Under the pieces are notes generated by a model. It worked only from the letters and a program-made list of their open reading frames with translations. It did not search any database and was not told the origin of the DNA. The position numbers and the translations under genes were made by a program. Shown piece by piece: positions 15,160-21,020 of a stretch of DNA of 36,257 nt. This DNA comes from JBBTXL01 sp038062295 (GTDB lineage Bacteria > Patescibacteriota > Minisyncoccia > GWC2-36-17 > WO2-46-25). The stretch covers positions 1-36,257 of the forward strand of contig JBBTXL010000045.1 of the NCBI GenBank assembly GCA_038062295.1. The letters are read 5' to 3'. Positions within the stretch are counted from its first letter, which is position 1, and the number at the start of each line of letters is the position of its first letter.

Positions 15160-15680
15160 CATCCTCATACTGCCATGTAAAATTGCTCCTGCGACATGGC
15201 GCAGGCGATGAGACTGTCGCGATGACAGGCTCCTCGTGAGCGGGGATCCGCGATAAAAAGAGAGAAAGATGGATTACTCTCCATAAATCCGGGCGAGACC
15301 GCAGGTGTTATTTGTGGGAAGGAAACAAAACCCTTCCCGCCTTTCTTGAGACGCGAAAGAGATTTGGCGGTTCAAGTTGAGGAAAGTTCTTTTCAAACAT
15401 TCAGATTCTGGAAGCGGCCCGCTCCAGAGACGGAACACCTTATCTGCTTAGGATGTTCTTAACCTTGGAAAGTATAGCCAAGGTTAGCCCGTGATGAGGG
15501 TGTCAAGCAGAAGGGTACAAGATGCCGGCATGCATCTTGTGGCGAGGAGCCAAGGGGAGCTGAACACAGGTGCACCTGTGTCCCTAACGAGATAGGGCAA
15601 CTTCTTCCTCTCGCGGCCGCACCGTAGGGAGGTTTATAGAGGTCGGATCCCCTCTAAGAAGGCCTGTCTCATTGCTAAAT
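15160..15680 (+). ncRNA. candidate large structured RNA 1
   Basis: About 520 nt without a credible gene, dense in hairpins. They include GCCATGT/ACATGGC (15172/15194) within CTCAT/ATGAG, CTGTC/GACAG (15214/15224), GGGAAGG/CCTTCCC (15316/15332), AACCTTGG/CCAAGGTT (15461/15478), ACAAGATGC/GCATCTTGT (15517/15532), the self-complementary ACACAGGTGCACCTGTGT (15564-15581) and CCCTA/TAGGG (15582/15593). A boxA-like site at 15385 splits it, so there may be a leader and a main body. I saw no match to RNase P, tmRNA, SRP or 6S signatures. It may be one RNA or a long structured intergenic leader. Confidence 0.5.
15385..15398 (+). promoter_or_regulatory. boxA-like element inside the RNA 1 region
   Basis: AGTTCTTTTCAAAC, preceded by CTTTC/GAAAG (15341-15359). 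Unlike the other copies, no ribosome-binding site follows; hairpinned non-coding sequence does, which parallels boxA standing before rRNA. Confidence 0.5.
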
Positions 15681-15785
15681 GGGACTACGAGAAAAAACTC
15701 GTAGTCCCGCTTTCAGAGATCTTGAGGAAACTCGAGATTTGCGAAGGGGAATTAGCGTAGGGCTGATTCCAAAGTTCTTTTAAAT
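15681..15785 (+). promoter_or_regulatory. double hairpin plus boxA module
   Basis: First stem GGGACTACGAG/CTCGTAGTCCC (15681-15708, six-A loop). Second, imperfect stem 15710-15747 starts CTTTCAGAG, closes with a GAAA tetraloop and ends TTTGCGAAGG. Then AGTTCTTTTAAAT (15773-15785). The ribosome-binding consensus AAAGGAGGTG (15794-15803) follows but can pair with CTCC at 15811, and no well-spaced start codon comes after it. Confidence 0.6.
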
Positions 15786-15878
15786 CAAACCGTAAAGGAG
15801 GTGGGGCACACTCCACCAAAAAAGGCGCACGCGGCTACGACCGCACTCGCCACAAAGAACATATGAGGAGGCACAACG

Positions 15879-15911
15879 ATGCATAAACTTACCTCCTCTC
15901 CCTTTCAGTAA
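15879..15911 (+). CDS. 10-residue mini-ORF within a Shine-Dalgarno hairpin
   Basis: ATG 7 nt after GAGGAGG; product MHKLTSSPFQ. The ribosome-binding GAGGAGG (15865-15871) is perfectly complementary to CCTCCTC (15892-15898), which lies inside the mini-ORF, and the stop codon falls in the 5' arm of the next hairpin module. Translating it would open or close structures upstream of the receiver gene at 15993. It may be a regulatory leader ORF or chance. Confidence 0.35.
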   Translation: MHKLTSSPFQ

Positions 15912-15971
15912 CCATTTGAGACAAAGAGAGAGTGGTTACCGAAAGGGAAAAAAGACAGTACATTTAAAAAC
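15900..15971 (+). promoter_or_regulatory. hairpin-boxA module before receiver gene 15993
   Basis: Stem CCCTTTC-A-GTAACCA (15900-15914) with TGGTTAC-C-GAAAGGG (15933-15947): 14 pairs around one mismatch. Then AGTACATTTAAAAAC (15957-15971), a weaker boxA-like string, and the ribosome-binding site AGGAGG (15980) before GTG at 15993. Confidence 0.6.
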
Positions 15972-15992
15972 CAAATAACAGGAGGATGAACC

Positions 15993-16412
15993 GTGGTAAA
16001 AAAGATCGTGGTTGTGGAAGATAACCCCGTCGAGCTACAAAAGGCGTGCGATTTGGTTGCGGCGCGCGGCATGATGCCGCTTCCGTGCGCAACCCACAAG
16101 GATGCGATTGAAAGCATTCTCAGCTATCAACCGAAAGGATTGGTTGGTATTCTTACCGATTTGCACTTCCCGATCGCGGAAGGCAAAAACCCGGAAGGCG
16201 CGTGCGGTTTGCATGTGGTGCACCTTGCGCTCACGATGGGTATGCCGGTCGCTATTTGTTCCGATATCGACCATCACTACGCCACATGGGCAAACGATCT
16301 TGTGCGCGATGTTGAAAAGGCAACCGGCAGAAAAGTTGCCGGATTTATTCAAGACAGCAAAAATTGGGAGAAAGCGCTTGCGCTACTCCTCGACGAAAAG
16401 GAGGAACGGTGA
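15993..16412 (+). CDS. stand-alone response-regulator receiver-like protein
   Basis: A 139-residue single-domain protein with receiver hallmarks: MVKKIVVVEDNP at the start (acidic pair E9/D10), the likely phospho-acceptor D56 in GILTDLHFP, S90 in AICSD as the switch residue and a possible conserved Lys in DSKNW. No output domain follows, so it would act by protein contact, as CheY does. No histidine kinase is encoded in the window. Start GTG is set by AGGAGG 7 nt upstream. It overlaps the next gene by four bases. Confidence 0.7.
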   Translation: MVKKIVVVEDNPVELQKACDLVAARGMMPLPCATHKDAIESILSYQPKGLVGILTDLHFPIAEGKNPEGACGLHVVHLALTMGMPVAICSDIDHHYATWANDLVRDVEKATGRKVAGFIQDSKNWEKALALLLDEKEER

Positions 16413-16768
16413 CGACGGAAAAGAAAAACTACAACGTTTTGTTTGTATCCGAAATGGCGCCGGTCAATGCCGCCATGGACAGGATACTCAACCAACTTTT
16501 CTCTATTGGTGAAGTATGTGGTTTGGAAGACGCCGAAGATAAGATCTTTGCCGGCAACTACACGCACATCATTGTGATGGGAGAGTTCAGGTCGAACACC
16601 CCCAGCAAGGGTAGAGATTTTTATCAGCTTTTGAAACTACGGCTTCCGATCTGGAGAAAGGACGCCAAGGTTCTCAAAAGTGGCATGGATAACATCCAAG
16701 ACGACCCGGACTATGTCTGCATCCTGAATTTTCTTCCCGGGTTCATTCAGTGGGTCGAGTCGCACTAA
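16409..16768 (+). CDS. receiver-fold-like protein lacking the phospho-site
   Basis: A 119-residue protein started by GTG at 16409, behind AAGGAGG, inside the end of the receiver gene. It begins with a beta strand (YNVLFVSEM), then helix, then THIIVMGEF, an order like a receiver or Rossmann-type fold. No Asp stands where a phospho-acceptor would be (GEFRSNTP follows the third strand). It could be a degenerate receiver partner of the gene at 15993. That relation is inferred from fold order and translational overlap only. A longer in-frame reading from 16364 lacks a ribosome-binding site. Confidence 0.6.
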   Translation: MTTEKKNYNVLFVSEMAPVNAAMDRILNQLFSIGEVCGLEDAEDKIFAGNYTHIIVMGEFRSNTPSKGRDFYQLLKLRLPIWRKDAKVLKSGMDNIQDDPDYVCILNFLPGFIQWVESH

Positions 16769-16770
16769 TA

Positions 16771-16814
16771 ACAGTTCGACAAGCTCACCGAAACAGTTCG
16801 ATACACTCACTGTA
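16771..16814. repeat. two tandem 22-bp imperfect repeats
   Basis: ACAGTTCGACAAGCTCACCG+AA and ACAGTTCGATACACTCACTG+TA match at 17 of 22 positions with exact 22-bp period. They end 2 nt before a near-perfect Shine-Dalgarno. The second copy can pair ACAGT with ACTGT. The TTCGACAAGCTCAC core resembles dispersed repeats I associate with these genomes; that is an impression. Confidence 0.6.
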
Positions 16815-16830
16815 AAAAGGAGGTGATGGG

Positions 16831-16869
16831 GTGAAGTTCTTCTATCCCGTTGGATTTGTTCAGGAGTAG
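16831..16869 (+). CDS. 12-residue mini-ORF, MKxxYPxGF leader peptide candidate
   Basis: GTG preceded by AAAGGAGGTGAT (16816-16827), one of the longest anti-16S matches in the window. Product MKFFYPVGFVQE, then TAG. A second mini-ORF at 23647 encodes MKNSYPTGFL behind AGAGGAGGT. Both stand upstream of hairpin-rich sequence. The shared Lys, Tyr, Gly and Phe codons differ in the third base. A leader peptide controlling downstream RNA folding is an inference. Confidence 0.5.
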   Translation: MKFFYPVGFVQE

Positions 16870-17270
16870 GGAGCCTCTGTCATGAAGGGGAACACGGGGT
16901 CCGGCGGTGCTCAACCGTCGGGAAATCGGGACCAGAGAGATTGACCAGGACGGAGTCCTGGTGTGATCACTGGAAAAACCCGTTGTTTCTTTCCAGATTC
17001 CGTCATGCTGCCTGGGGGGTGTCCCTATATGCGGGACGAAGCCCGTACCAGCTTTTGCGCTCTCCCTTGAGAAAGGAGAGGTCGGCAACGGTGGCCCGTG
17101 TGTTCCAAACTTCGGTTTGGACGACGGCGGCAGTATGGCGCGAGGTGCAGACGTATCGGAGGAACCTCGTGAGAAGAATCTGGCGCGGCCGGTGAAGTGC
17201 AACGCACTGCGGAGCTTGGGGGCGGAACAACCCGCGGTGAGCCGGTAAGGAAACTACCCTTCATGCATGC
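16870..17270 (+). ncRNA. candidate large structured RNA 2
   Basis: About 400 nt without a convincing gene and full of strong helices: CCAGGAC-GGA-GTCCTGG (16945-16961), GTCCC/GGGAC (17021/17033), CTCTCC/GGAGAG (17060/17075), TCCAAAC-TTCG-GTTTGGA (17104-17121, a UUCG tetraloop) and AGTGC-AAC-GCACT (17196-17208). GGAAA- and GGAA-type internal segments lie between them. An 84-residue frame on the plus strand (16941) has no ribosome-binding site and reads through the helices, so I rejected it. It begins right after the YPxGF mini-ORF. Family unknown. Confidence 0.55.
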
Positions 17271-17309
17271 TCGGTTTTATCAACCACTATGAACGAAAGG
17301 AGGCACACA

Positions 17310-17606
17310 ATGTCGTGCGAAGAAATGGAGCCGGAATGGCAGGAAATTGAGCAAGAAGTTGAAAAGGTGGTTGAAGCGCTTCCGGAGCTGCCACCCAAAG
17401 AAGTTATCATGGAGGAAATTCATATGGAGACCCACAAGCTCGTTGACCTCCAGAAAGTCATTTTCGGGAAACCGAATCTGAAGCGCGCAGAAACTGCGGC
17501 GCTTATGAAAAGTGCGGCGAGAAACATCCTTGCCAATATCAAGGCGGGCGCCGCCAAACATCTTCCTGTGCATGTGACAGGCAACTCCCGCCAACGGGCG
17601 GGATAA
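17310..17606 (+). CDS. small acidic helical hypothetical protein
   Basis: A 98-residue protein of unknown family. The N-terminal half is strongly acidic and helical (CEEMEPEWQEIEQEVEKVVEALPELPPKEVIMEEIHMETHK). The C-terminal half is basic and helical (NLKRAETAALMKSAARNILANIKAGAAKHL). The start is set by AAAGGAGG 7 nt before the ATG at 17310; an upstream in-frame ATG at 17289 has no site. The end of the gene overlaps CCCGCC/GGCGGG, which precedes the next module. Confidence 0.62.
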   Translation: MSCEEMEPEWQEIEQEVEKVVEALPELPPKEVIMEEIHMETHKLVDLQKVIFGKPNLKRAETAALMKSAARNILANIKAGAAKHLPVHVTGNSRQRAG

Positions 17607-17636
17607 AGGGGTAAGGAGTAACATATCTTTATCCCT

Positions 17637-17710
17637 CTTTCAGAGCTTGCCAGAACTATATTTTTGTGGTATACTGTTCTGACAAGTTGCGAAAGGGATC
17701 TTTGAAAAAC
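17637..17710 (+). promoter_or_regulatory. long hairpin plus boxA module before gene 17729
   Basis: 5' arm CTTTCAGAGCTTGCCAGAAC (17637-17656) pairs with 3' arm GTTCTGACAAGTTGCGAAAG (17676-17695) with small mismatches; loop 19 nt. Directly after comes GATCTTTGAAAAAC (17697-17710) and the ribosome-binding GGAGGGGAG. The internal-loop sequences (CTTTC-AG / GC-GAAAG) match those of the 15710 hairpin. A second, competing helix GGATAAAG/CTTTATCC (17601/17627) lies just upstream. Confidence 0.65.
17647..17675 (+). promoter_or_regulatory. possible promoter embedded in the module hairpin
   Basis: TTGCCA, 17-bp spacer, extended -10 TG-G-TATACT. The -35 lies in the hairpin's 5' arm and the -10 in its loop, so an RNA started here would lack the 5' arm but keep the boxA-like site and ribosome-binding site. 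Confidence 0.5.
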
Positions 17711-17728
17711 AAATAAAGCGGAGGGGAG

Positions 17729-17962
17729 ATGAAAACACAGGAAGAGATACAAAGCGACCTCGTTGCGATACTGGAAAGCCATGGCGACGTGAAAGGTTAT
17801 ATTGCAAGTCTTATCGACCCGTTGCCATACACGACGCCCGAGGAGAAAGCAAGTAAAAATAGGAAAGCCGCGGCAGCGATTATGGCGTACGGTTCGTTTG
17901 AACGCGGTCTCTTTAATGTTGATATGCTTGCTGAAATATTACATAGAACTATCAACCCCTAA
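17729..17962 (+). CDS. small helical hypothetical protein
   Basis: A 77-residue, probably all-helical soluble protein (KTQEEIQSDLVAILESHGDVKGYIASLIDP, then KNRKAAAAIMAYGSFERGLFNVDMLAEILHR). No cysteines and no membrane segment. It has its own hairpin-boxA leader and a GGAGGGG site 5 nt before ATG. The next gene begins 14 nt after its stop behind AAAGGAGGTGA, so the two are probably co-translated partners. Family not recognised. Confidence 0.62.
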   Translation: MKTQEEIQSDLVAILESHGDVKGYIASLIDPLPYTTPEEKASKNRKAAAAIMAYGSFERGLFNVDMLAEILHRTINP

Positions 17963-17975
17963 AGGAGGTGAGAAC

Positions 17976-19055
17976 ATGGAGATGAGTTTGTCGTTGCGGC
18001 AAAGCCCGATGCTGGAATTGCGGCAGGCGCTGGAGAGTTCGCTTGAGCAGTCACTTATGGTACGGCATGAACTCCAGATGGCCATGGTGTTGTATCAGAA
18101 GCGGGAAGATGTATGCACCCGTCTTTACAAAAACGCTCTCAAAAAGGGTATGGTGAAACAGTACGCTCGGCACGACATGCAGTTTGAATTCGCGCTGGTG
18201 CGGAAGAAAGACGTCCCGGAGTGGATCTGGAAAGACTGCGGCCACGCGTTTTCCCATTGTCTCATGAAAGGATGGGACTGCTTCTTTTTCGGAAGCAAGT
18301 ATGCTATGGCGCGTGGGAGCTGGTTACTCTTTGTCATCCATGATTTTCACCGCGAACCGATGCCGGACAGCGCTGTCGGGTATGCAGCGGTACATGAGCG
18401 TGGAGAGATGGTTACGTTGGGAGATCACAACCTGGCATCCAAGCTCGAATTTTCGATCGCTGCGAAGGAGAGCAAGCTTAAGTGGTACATCGAATGGATC
18501 AAACAGACATGTCCGGAGAAATTTGCCGACATATTCAGCTACCAGACCCACTTCGTGCTGCCCGAGGGCGAGGAACTGCGTCAGACGCTCGAGGTATTCC
18601 AAGCATCTAAAGAAGCTCGGAAAGTAAAACAGCTGATCGAAGAATTTGAGTGGCCGTTGACGCTGTTGAAACTCCTCAAACAGTACGATGACGCAAACCG
18701 GCAGGCGCTTGGAATCATTCTGGATATGTTCTTGATGGCCGGCGATGTGGCGATAAAGGCCAATGTTTCCGTCATTCAGACGGTTGAACATATCAAGGCG
18801 GTTTTCCAGCGCGGGTTTTCCGAAATGACTTCCCAAGATCTCAAAAGGTACTTGAGCATTGTTCGGTTGGAAGGACGATGGAAAGATCAGCGCAATGAGC
18901 TGGGGAATAAGTTTTCCGAGATGTTGACCAGGAGAGAGAAACTCTTGGGCATTGACCGCTATCTTCGCGAACTTGATGCCGCGAGGGTAACAAATTCTCT
19001 TCCCACAGACGGCATTCTCTCTCCGGACTTTCGGGAAGTCCTCCGATATATATGA
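17976..19055 (+). CDS. 359-residue hypothetical protein, last gene of accessory unit
   Basis: Unknown family. The N-terminus, MSLSLRQSPMLELRQALESSL, resembles the Gln-rich activator-interacting region I of sigma-54 (LxLRQxxxL...QAL...SL), but no sigma-54 core-binding or RpoN-box region follows, so this is only a local likeness. The rest is mostly helical with long amphipathic stretches; a Cys/His patch (WKDCGHAFSHC) lies near residue 90. Start ATG 17976 follows AAAGGAGGTGA. A terminator ends the unit 6 nt after the stop. It is the largest protein of the unit and a good candidate for its main function. Confidence 0.68.
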   Translation: MEMSLSLRQSPMLELRQALESSLEQSLMVRHELQMAMVLYQKREDVCTRLYKNALKKGMVKQYARHDMQFEFALVRKKDVPEWIWKDCGHAFSHCLMKGWDCFFFGSKYAMARGSWLLFVIHDFHREPMPDSAVGYAAVHERGEMVTLGDHNLASKLEFSIAAKESKLKWYIEWIKQTCPEKFADIFSYQTHFVLPEGEELRQTLEVFQASKEARKVKQLIEEFEWPLTLLKLLKQYDDANRQALGIILDMFLMAGDVAIKANVSVIQTVEHIKAVFQRGFSEMTSQDLKRYLSIVRLEGRWKDQRNELGNKFSEMLTRREKLLGIDRYLRELDAARVTNSLPTDGILSPDFREVLRYI

Positions 19056-19060
19056 ACATG

Positions 19061-19108
19061 GCCCGCCAAGGTTTTCAAAACAACGAGAACCGCGGCGGGC
19101 TTTCTTTT
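19061..19108 (+). terminator. terminator of the accessory unit; left copy of a direct repeat
   Basis: Stem GCCCGCC (19061-19067) / GGCGGGC (19094-19100) followed by TTTCTTTT. The segment 19065-19108 is repeated, with most bases unchanged, at 20937-20981 on the far side of the ABC gene. Confidence 0.8.
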
Positions 19109-19138
19109 CGTACCGCACCATACTAAACTTATGAAGTT

Positions 19139-20881
19139 ATGTATTCAACCCGAAACCTGATATCTGATACCTGGTTTTATTTGAGAGCTTATAAAAAGAG
19201 GTTTTTGCTGGCGACACTCCTGCGAGTGGTCGCCGATCTGTCGTGGCTCTATCCGCCCTATGCGTTTGCGGTGATCGTGAACTTTTTTGCCGATTACACC
19301 GCCGGAGAATCCTTGATGCCCATATACACTGCGTTTGTACTTACCATCGTTGCGGTTACGGTCCGGTACTGGGGATTACAGCTTGTAAAGATGATGGCGT
19401 ACCAGATCTCCGAACGGGTTGCCCTGGACGCAGAACTCCGGGCAATGAGGCACTTGGTACTCCTTGACATGTCTTGGCATGAAAAAGAGAACGCCGGGAA
19501 CAAATTCAAGCGCATCGAGCGAGGAGCCGAGAGCTTAGATGTGGTTCTCCGGATCTGGATAGACAATATCATTGAGATCGTCGTCAACCTCGTGGGGGTA
19601 GTATTCATTATTCTCCACTTTGACCTTGGGATGGGCATCGCAGTTTCTCTATTTCTGGTCACGTTCTATGTTTTAGCCCGCTTCTATCGCAAGAAGGCAG
19701 TAGCTGCGGCGGGTGTGGTGAATATAAAAACAGAGCATCGGAGCGGGATACTTTTTGAATCCATAAACAACATTCGGAGCGTTAAGGTAATGTCCATGGC
19801 GCCCAAGATTTTGGAAACGCTCTCGGCAAATGCGGCGGATCTGTTCAGCGCGATCAGAAAACGAATTTACTGGTTCCAAATCGGGGGTACCATCAGAAAC
19901 TTTTACGCAAATGCTTTTCAGATCGGCGCGATGATCTATATTGTCTACGGGGTGGTTCATGGAAAGTATGAGATCGGCTTTCTGGTGCTCTTTGTCGGAT
20001 ACTTCGGGCATGTTTGGCAGTCGATGCGGGAACTCGCGGATATAACCGCACGTTTTGCCGTTGCCAGAATCGCCGTTTCTCGCATGCAGGACATCCTCTA
20101 TACTCCTGTCACGATCGACCGCGAAGACGGGAAGGTTGCGTTTCCCGTCGACTGGAAAACAATATCGGTAAACAATGTGTCGTTCTCGTACCAAAGCAAA
20201 CCCGTCCTGCGTAACGTATCATTTACCGTGCATCGGGGAGAAAAGGTCGGCGTTGTTGGCCTGTCGGGAGCGGGAAAGTCAACTCTGTTTAAGCTTTTGC
20301 TCAAAGAGCACGAGTCTTATAGCGGCGAGATCTATTTTGACGATGTTCCCTTGCGGGACATCAGCAAACGGGATTATTTTAACCACATGGCGGTGGTACT
20401 CCAGGATACCGAGCTCTTCAACGCGTCGCTGCGCGACAACATTACTATCACGAACCAAAAAGAGGAAAATAATAAAAAACTGCTTCGGGATTCGATCGAG
20501 ATAGCTCATGTGAAGGACTTCATGGCGAAGTTGTCGGAAGGAGCGGAATCCGTTATTGGGGAAAAGGGGATAAAGCTGTCGGGGGGAGAGAAACAGCGTG
20601 TGGGGCTCGCGCGGGCGATATTCAAAAAGCCGCAAATCCTCCTTCTGGATGAAGCGACCTCACATCTGGATATAGAGTCCGAAGAAAAAATTCAGGATTC
20701 ACTGCACCGGTTTTTCAAGAATGTGACCGCCGTCGTCATCGCTCACCGGCTCACCACCATCAAAGAAATGGACACAATCATCGTTATTGAGGATGGGAGC
20801 ATCATGGAGTCCGGAAGTTTTTCCGATCTGCAAAAGAGAAAAGGGAGATTTGCCGAGCTGTGGGAGAAGCAGAAACTCTAG
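19139..20881 (+). CDS. ABC exporter half-transporter (TMD-NBD fusion)
   Basis: A 580-residue fused exporter subunit. About six membrane helices occupy residues 20-300 (RFLLATLLRVVADLSWLYPPYAFAVIVNFF, IDNIIEIVVNLVGVVFIILHF, NAFQIGAMIYIVYGVV and others). The nucleotide-binding domain follows: Walker A GLSGAGKST near 374-382, Q-loop VLQDTELFN, signature LSGGEKQR near 480, Walker B ILLLDEATSHLD near 500 and H-loop AHRL near 534. All catalytic parts are intact, so an active homodimer is plausible; substrate (lipid, peptide or drug) cannot be told. No Shine-Dalgarno precedes the ATG. It is a single gene flanked by direct repeats. Confidence 0.9.
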   Translation: MYSTRNLISDTWFYLRAYKKRFLLATLLRVVADLSWLYPPYAFAVIVNFFADYTAGESLMPIYTAFVLTIVAVTVRYWGLQLVKMMAYQISERVALDAELRAMRHLVLLDMSWHEKENAGNKFKRIERGAESLDVVLRIWIDNIIEIVVNLVGVVFIILHFDLGMGIAVSLFLVTFYVLARFYRKKAVAAAGVVNIKTEHRSGILFESINNIRSVKVMSMAPKILETLSANAADLFSAIRKRIYWFQIGGTIRNFYANAFQIGAMIYIVYGVVHGKYEIGFLVLFVGYFGHVWQSMRELADITARFAVARIAVSRMQDILYTPVTIDREDGKVAFPVDWKTISVNNVSFSYQSKPVLRNVSFTVHRGEKVGVVGLSGAGKSTLFKLLLKEHESYSGEIYFDDVPLRDISKRDYFNHMAVVLQDTELFNASLRDNITITNQKEENNKKLLRDSIEIAHVKDFMAKLSEGAESVIGEKGIKLSGGEKQRVGLARAIFKKPQILLLDEATSHLDIESEEKIQDSLHRFFKNVTAVVIAHRLTTIKEMDTIIVIEDGSIMESGSFSDLQKRKGRFAELWEKQKL

Positions 20882-20936
20882 AACAGCATCAGAACATTTT
20901 CTTCTTTGCTGACTGTAGTATAAGGAAAGAAACCTA

Positions 20937-20981
20937 GCCAAGACTTTTTAAAACAACGGGAACCGCGGCGGGCTTTCTTTT
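20937..20981 (+). repeat. right direct repeat, decayed terminator copy
   Basis: GCCAAG(A/G)... through GAACCGCGGCGGGCTTTCTTTT repeats 19065-19108 at about 40 of 45 positions. The left stem arm GCCCGCC is here CCTAGCC, so the hairpin is broken while the T-rich tail survives. Right after it lies the promoter of the next gene. Confidence 0.75.
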
Positions 20982-20984
20982 ACG

Positions 20985-21014
20985 TTTACTCCCCAGTGGG
21001 GTATGATATATAAT
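20985..21014 (+). promoter_or_regulatory. promoter predicting leaderless mRNA for gene 21021
   Basis: -35 TTTACT (20985-20990), 18-bp spacer, perfect -10 TATAAT (21009-21014). The ATG at 21021 starts 7 nt after the -10. Confidence 0.65.
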
Positions 21015-21020
21015 GAAAAT

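Noticed and set aside
16941..17195. 84-codon plus frame within structured RNA 2
   Set aside because: No ribosome-binding site; it runs through perfect hairpins, and its peptide is Arg/Trp-rich without fold-like pattern.
15150..17280. RNase P RNA, tmRNA, SRP RNA, 6S RNA or group I/II intron
   Set aside because: I looked for the RNase P core, tmRNA ends, SRP loop and group II domain V signatures by eye and found none; a covariance search would settle it.
13100..17730. CRISPR array or integron-like repeat array
   Set aside because: The repeats are degenerate, structured and spaced hundreds of bases apart next to genes; no regular spacers.
19119..19157. CATACT box with a 9-codon frame at 19131 before the ABC gene
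   Set aside because: No matching -35 and no ribosome-binding site; the frame is too short and unsupported to call.
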